From Aminobacter niigataensis (GTDB taxonomy: Bacteria; Pseudomonadota; Alphaproteobacteria; Rhizobiales; Rhizobiaceae): a stretch of DNA of 64,000 bases. Made by a program: the position numbers and the translations under genes. The DNA lies in assembly GCF_014200015.1 (NCBI RefSeq), contig NZ_JACHOT010000002.1, positions 310,001 to 374,000 on the forward strand, read 5' to 3'. The notes beneath the pieces are model-generated. The model was not told the origin of the DNA. It searched no databases and saw nothing but the letters and a program-made list of their open reading frames with translations. Positions 60,258 to 64,000 of this stretch are shown here, one piece after another (positions within the stretch are counted from its first letter, which is position 1; each line of letters starts with the position of its first letter).

Positions 60258-61337
60258 TCAAACAATCGGGTGCGGGCCTCCAAGCATGTTCGGTTTGCTT
60301 TCAGCGATCACGTCCATTTGCTGGATTTCGTCCGACCGCCAACATGCCGCAAAATGGCCAGACCCGGTGTCCACGAACGGCGGTTCCTGTGCGGCGCATT
60401 TTGGCACTGCCATTGGACATCGGGTGTGGAACCGACATCCGGCCGGAGGGTTTAGCGGGCTCGGCACGTCACCCTGAAGGATAATCCGCTTGCGGCTCTT
60501 CTCGACCTTGGGATCGGGTATCGGCACAGCCGACAGGAGCGAACGGGTATAGGGGTGCTTGGGCGAGGTATAAAGTTCTGATGCTTTTGCCAACTCCACG
60601 ACCTTGCCGAGGTACATAACGGCGATGCGATCGCTGATATGCTTCACGACGGCTAGGCCGTGGGCGATGAAGAGATACGTCAGCCCCAGGCGGTCTTGAA
60701 GGCGCTCCATCAGGTTGATGACCTGAGCCTGGATCGAAACGTCGAGCGCTGACACTGGTTCGTCGCAGACCAGGAATTTCGGCTCCATTGCAAGAGCACG
60801 GGCGATGCCAACGCGCTGGCGTTGGCCACCGGAGAACTCGTGAGGAAACCGCTCCGCGAAGTCCGGAGACAGCCCAACCAGCTCAAGCAGTTCCTGCACC
60901 CGATCCTTGACCGCCACTGATCCTACGCGGAGACCATGGACCCTGATTGGCTCGGCGATCATATCTCCAACGCTCATTCGTGGATTGAGCGAAGAATACG
61001 GATCCTGATAGATCAGCTGCATATGCCTGCGCATAGCGCGCATTTCGTCGTCCGAGGCCTGGACCAGGTCCTTGCCTTCGAAACGTACGTGGCCGCCCGT
61101 CGGTCGCCTCAACTGGAGGATGGCGCGGCCTGTGGTAGACTTGCCGCAGCCACTTTCGCCGACCAGCCCCAAGGTTTCGCCCTCGAAAATCGTGAACGAC
61201 ACGCCATCGACGGCTTTGATTGCTTCCCCGGTTGGCCGCCCTAGAATCCCGCCACGAAGCGGGAAATGGACCTTGAGGTCGTCGACTTCAACCAGCGGCC
61301 GAGGTGCATCTGAAGCTACGGGTACAGTCTTATTCAT
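60258..61337 (-). CDS. OppF/DppF-type ABC transporter ATPase
   Basis: 359 residues from the ATG at 61337 (AAGGAAG upstream). Walker [17 protein letters not shown]-loop [20 protein letters not shown] signature [16 protein letters not shown], Walker [16 protein letters not shown] and a C-terminal oligopeptide-type domain with [14 protein letters not shown] (an iron-sulfur-like Cys set common in OppD/F). One of two ATPases energising import by a family 5 binding protein. The alternative start at 61391 overlaps the partner ATPase gene. Confidence 0.93.
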   Translation of the reverse strand: MNKTVPVASDAPRPLVEVDDLKVHFPLRGGILGRPTGEAIKAVDGVSFTIFEGETLGLVGESGCGKSTTGRAILQLRRPTGGHVRFEGKDLVQASDDEMRAMRRHMQLIYQDPYSSLNPRMSVGDMIAEPIRVHGLRVGSVAVKDRVQELLELVGLSPDFAERFPHEFSGGQRQRVGIARALAMEPKFLVCDEPVSALDVSIQAQVINLMERLQDRLGLTYLFIAHGLAVVKHISDRIAVMYLGKVVELAKASELYTSPKHPYTRSLLSAVPIPDPKVEKSRKRIILQGDVPSPLNPPAGCRFHTRCPMAVPKCAAQEPPFVDTGSGHFAACWRSDEIQQMDVIAESKPNMLGGPHPIV

Positions 61338-61387
61338 GGTCGCTTCCTTCGTGGCAGCTCCGTTTGCGAGTTGGCGGTCGTAGACGG

Positions 61388-62416
61388 TCATGGAACCAGA
61401 TCCATCAGGGCGGCCGACCTATTCGCATCGGCCGCCTTCAGTTCATCTACGTTGAACAGACAGGCCGCCTTATGCTCTTCCGCGACCTGACGCAGAGGCG
61501 GCACGGTCACATCGCAAACCCCTTTGACCGCGAAACGGCACCGCGGATGGAAGGGGCATTCCTTGCCGAGCCGGGTGAGATCCGGCGGCAGTCCTGGAAT
61601 AGGAACCAGTTCCGCGCCCTTCCTCTCATCGAGCCGGGGAATGGAGTTCAGGAGGCCCATGGTGTAGGGCATCCGCGGGTCTGCGAAGAGCGGCTCGGTA
61701 GGCGCGTCCTCAACAACCCGACCTGCGTACATAACGAGAAGGCGGTCGGCCATCCCGGCGACCACACCGAGATCATGAGTGATCATGATGACGGCGGTCC
61801 CCAGTTCCTTCTGCAGCTGGCCGATGAGTTCCAAAATCTGGGCCTGGATGGTGACATCCAGCGCAGTTGTCGGTTCGTCGGCAATCAGAAGCTCTGGATT
61901 GCATGCCAGTGCCATGGCGATCATCACCCGCTGCCGCATGCCGCCCGAAAACTCGTGCGGGAACTCTTTCAGCCGCTTCTTGGCGCTCGGGATTCCGACG
62001 AGGTCAAGCAGTTCCGTGGCACGAAGCTCAGCCGCGCGGCCGCCCATATCCATGTGAAGCTTGAGCGACTCCGTGATCTGGCGGCCAATCGTCAAGACCG
62101 GATTGAGCGAACTCATCGGGTCCTGAAAGATCATGGCAATGCGCTTGCCCCTGATGCGCCTCATCTCCTTTTCGGTCGCATCCAGCAGATTCTTGCCGTC
62201 GAAGATGATCTCGCCTCCAGCGATCCTCCCTGGAGGATTGGGTATGAGCCGCATGACTGCGAGCGAGGTGACGCTCTTGCCGGACCCGCTTTCCCCAACG
62301 ATGCCAAGCGTTTCGCCACGCTTCAGTGTGAACGAGACATCATCGACTGCGCGAACAACTCCCTTTTCCAGGCGAAATTCGACGGTCAGATTTCGTACTT
62401 CCAGGAGGTTAGTCAT
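61388..62416 (-). CDS. OppD/DppD-type ABC transporter ATPase
   Basis: 342 residues. Walker [17 protein letters not shown]-loop [17 protein letters not shown], signature [16 protein letters not shown], Walker [16 protein letters not shown] and the C-terminal [20 protein letters not shown] Cys motif. Partner of OppF just downstream. In this window these are the only ATPases available to the five solute-binding proteins. Confidence 0.93.
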   Translation of the reverse strand: MTNLLEVRNLTVEFRLEKGVVRAVDDVSFTLKRGETLGIVGESGSGKSVTSLAVMRLIPNPPGRIAGGEIIFDGKNLLDATEKEMRRIRGKRIAMIFQDPMSSLNPVLTIGRQITESLKLHMDMGGRAAELRATELLDLVGIPSAKKRLKEFPHEFSGGMRQRVMIAMALACNPELLIADEPTTALDVTIQAQILELIGQLQKELGTAVIMITHDLGVVAGMADRLLVMYAGRVVEDAPTEPLFADPRMPYTMGLLNSIPRLDERKGAELVPIPGLPPDLTRLGKECPFHPRCRFAVKGVCDVTVPPLRQVAEEHKAACLFNVDELKAADANRSAALMDLVP

Positions 62417-62437
62417 TGATGCATCCCTTGTGGCGCG

Positions 62438-63676
62438 TTACACGCGCAGCCGCCGGATGGACGGCGCAAACGAAAGCAGCGCCAGCCCGAAGACCACGAT
62501 CGATCCGGCCATGATTAGGAAAGCCACTCGAGGTCCGAGCAGCGAAGCAACTGTCGCCGATGCCGCCGTGCCCATCGAAACGAGGCCACGATTCAGAAAC
62601 AACGTGCTCAGAACTCGCCCGCGGTATTCGTCTGGGACGGTAAGCTGCAGCAAAGTGGCGTGCGTTGCGTTGTAGCTCATGAATAGCGCGCCTGCGAACA
62701 GCAGGATCATCGGAGCAGCGAACTCGTAAGGATTCAGTGCGAACACTCCCAAAGCCACGCCGAAACCGACTAGCAAGCTCAGCATGATCGCGCCGCGCTG
62801 AAGAAGCCCAGCGAAGTTGGCCATCAGCAAAGCTCCCAGCACTGAGCCAAACGCCGCGGACGCAGTGAGGACACCGAGACCGACCGGACCCGATTGAAAG
62901 ACCTGGTAGGCAAAGACAGCCAGGAGATTGATGTACGGTTGCCCAAAGAACGTCGGCACTACCGAGATCAAGACCAGGAGCAGAATTACCGTATTCCCCC
63001 CGACGAAGCGGAGACCGGAGGCTATGCTCGCTGCCAGACTCTCCGGATTCGGTGGTAGCTTCATCGAAGGCGGAAATCGCATTGCGGCCAGGGTGACCAA
63101 AACTGCGAGAAAGCTGATTGCGTTGATAACGAAGCAGACGGCGGTCCCGAAAAACGCGATGATAAGCCCCGAAAGAAGTGGCCCGATGACCTTGGTAAGG
63201 TTCATCGTCATGGAGTTCAGCGCGACCGCATTCGGCAAATCCTCCCTCGGCACCAGATCCGAGATCAACGAATGCCGCGCAGGTAGATTGAAGGAGATGA
63301 CCATGCCTCTCATGGTCGCAATGACGAGAATCCCCCAAAGCGGAGCATGACCGGAGAGAACCATGGCGGCCAAGACCGATGCCAAGACCATGGAGGTGGT
63401 CTGTGTAATCATCATCAGCTTGCGCCGTTCCATACGATCGGCCACCGCCCCACCTATTAGAGTGCAGAGCAATATGGGCAGGCCGCGACAAAGATTGACG
63501 ATGCCGAGGTAGAAGACCGAACCTGTCTGCTCGAGCACCAGCCAATTCAGAGCAATCTGATCCAGCCAGTCTCCCGTATGCGAGATGAGCGTTCCTACCC
63601 AAAGCAGTCGATAGTTGCGATGCCTCAGCGACGCGAGAAAGCGCAGTCGACCCGGCCCTCGAAAGAATGGCTGCAT
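62438..63676 (-). CDS. MFS transporter, MFS_3/EntS-like
   Basis: 412 residues, 12 predicted TM helices. N-terminal ASLRHRNYRLLWVGTLISHT and GDWLDQIALNWLVLEQTGS, the loop GGAVADRMERRKLMMI (motif A) and FNLPARHSLISDLVPRE are typical of the MFS_3 branch that exports siderophores or drugs. It is inserted between permease and ATPase genes of the ABC importer in the same direction, which suggests efflux of a pathway intermediate or analogue (inference). Confidence 0.88.
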   Translation of the reverse strand: MQPFFRGPGRLRFLASLRHRNYRLLWVGTLISHTGDWLDQIALNWLVLEQTGSVFYLGIVNLCRGLPILLCTLIGGAVADRMERRKLMMITQTTSMVLASVLAAMVLSGHAPLWGILVIATMRGMVISFNLPARHSLISDLVPREDLPNAVALNSMTMNLTKVIGPLLSGLIIAFFGTAVCFVINAISFLAVLVTLAAMRFPPSMKLPPNPESLAASIASGLRFVGGNTVILLLVLISVVPTFFGQPYINLLAVFAYQVFQSGPVGLGVLTASAAFGSVLGALLMANFAGLLQRGAIMLSLLVGFGVALGVFALNPYEFAAPMILLFAGALFMSYNATHATLLQLTVPDEYRGRVLSTLFLNRGLVSMGTAASATVASLLGPRVAFLIMAGSIVVFGLALLSFAPSIRRLRV

Positions 63677-63731
63677 GGTATAAACTGCTCCCCTGCATAT
63701 CGATGGACTCCTCAGACAAGGGTTTCACCAC

Positions 63732-64000
63732 TCAACGCGAACGCAACTTAGGATCGAGAATGTCGCGCAAAGCGTCCCCAAGGAAGTTGAAGCCAAAAAC
63801 CACCAAGGTGATCGCCAAGCCCGGGAAGATTGCCAGCCACGGAGCTTCAGTCATGTAACGTTGAGTCTTGCCCGACAGCATCGCGCCCCAAGAAGGTTCG
63901 GGTGGCGGGGTACCGAGGCCCAGGAAACTCAACGACGCTTCCGACAGAATCGCGCTGCCGAGCCCTGCAGTGGCAAGGATGATGAATGGAGCCACGCAGT
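63732..64000 (-). CDS. DppC/OppC-type ABC permease, 5' part beyond window
   Basis: The C-terminal 89 residues are visible: ILSEASLSFLGLGTPPPEPS followed by WGAMLSGKTQRYMTEAPWLA and IFPGLAITLVVFGFNFLGDA, ending LRDILDPKLRSR. This EASLSFLGLG...P..SWG...DALRD.LDPR pattern is the end of the DppC family inner-membrane permease. The frame continues to the window edge, so the gene is partial. It is upstream of the MFS and ATPase genes. Confidence 0.92.
   Translation of the reverse strand, partial: CVAPFIILATAGLGSAILSEASLSFLGLGTPPPEPSWGAMLSGKTQRYMTEAPWLAIFPGLAITLVVFGFNFLGDALRDILDPKLRSR

Noticed and set aside
62409-63731. 440-residue alternative frame over the MFS gene
   Set aside because: It lacks TM pattern and motif A, while the frame at 62438-63676 has both.
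29107-64000. Search for the 3' half of the broken gapR as right island end
   Set aside because: No sequence encoding the VRLRKxD...ALGM end was recognised by eye on either strand to the right of the recombinase genes, so no right boundary is claimed. A proper alignment search could still find a degraded remnant.

Overview
The window is chromosomal DNA of an alphaproteobacterium. The mix of families (GapR/DUF2312, DUF1192, DUF1244, DUF465, a FixJ/FixL-like two-component pair, Tat-exported oligopeptide-type binding proteins, GcvA-type LysR regulators) points to Rhizobiales, probably a Mesorhizobium/Aminobacter-like member of Phyllobacteriaceae. This is inferred from gene content, since no 16S rRNA or other marker is present. 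I saw no rRNA, tRNA or CRISPR array.

Region 1 (about 1-18775) is mostly GC-rich core genome: a FixJ-type response regulator cut by the window edge with its kinase, a quinone oxidoreductase, an MFS/ArsR pair, two DUF465 genes, purE-purK, a second-type rpmJ, pyk, an N-formylglutamate amidohydrolase and several small conserved genes. One AT-richer patch at 2244-4380 interrupts it. It holds a zinc cytidine/dCMP-type deaminase divergent from a membrane-anchored dCTP-deaminase/dUTPase-fold protein that is translationally coupled to a thymidylate-synthase homologue carrying the Asn-to-Asp change typical of dCMP hydroxymethylases.

Region 2 (18776 to about 29.8 kb) starts exactly where a host-like gapR gene is broken after codon 50. 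A complete gapR with different codon use follows at once, then a tandem-HTH regulator, a three-gene operon (Lon-like AAA+ ATPase, M41/FtsH-like pseudo-peptidase, metallophosphoesterase), and three tightly coupled recombinase genes resembling the gamma-mobile-trio (gmtY-gmtZ-gmtX). This looks like the left end of a mobile island that inserted into gapR and carries a replacement. No gapR 3' remnant was found, so the right end is probably outside the window and much of the rest may be island cargo.

Region 3 (about 37.3-44.2 kb) is an accessory patch inside catabolic DNA. It has two small coupled genes, a SRAP/YedK-type DNA-protein crosslink gene, and a bidirectional seven-gene-scale locus. One arm is an ECF-like sigma factor, an acidic unknown protein and an ImmA/IrrE metallopeptidase. 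The other is a prokaryotic ubiquitin-like pathway: three Ubl repeats fused to an E2, JAMM fused to E1, and DUF6527. An 11-bp perfect inverted repeat sits between the arms.

Region 4 (about 30-37 kb and 44-64 kb) is a large catabolic/transport region built from at least three similar modules. Each has one or two Tat-dependent SBP_bac_5 solute-binding proteins, a beta-propeller (NHL or SMP-30) protein, an aldolase-like enzyme (HpcH/HpaI or HMGL-like) and a GcvA-type LysR regulator. Five paralogous binding proteins seem to share one set of OppD/OppF ATPases and a DppC-like permease at the right edge. An orphan tatA lies among these Tat substrates. RraA-like, AtuA (DUF1446) and DUF4387 proteins complete a degradation pathway whose substrate cannot be read from sequence.
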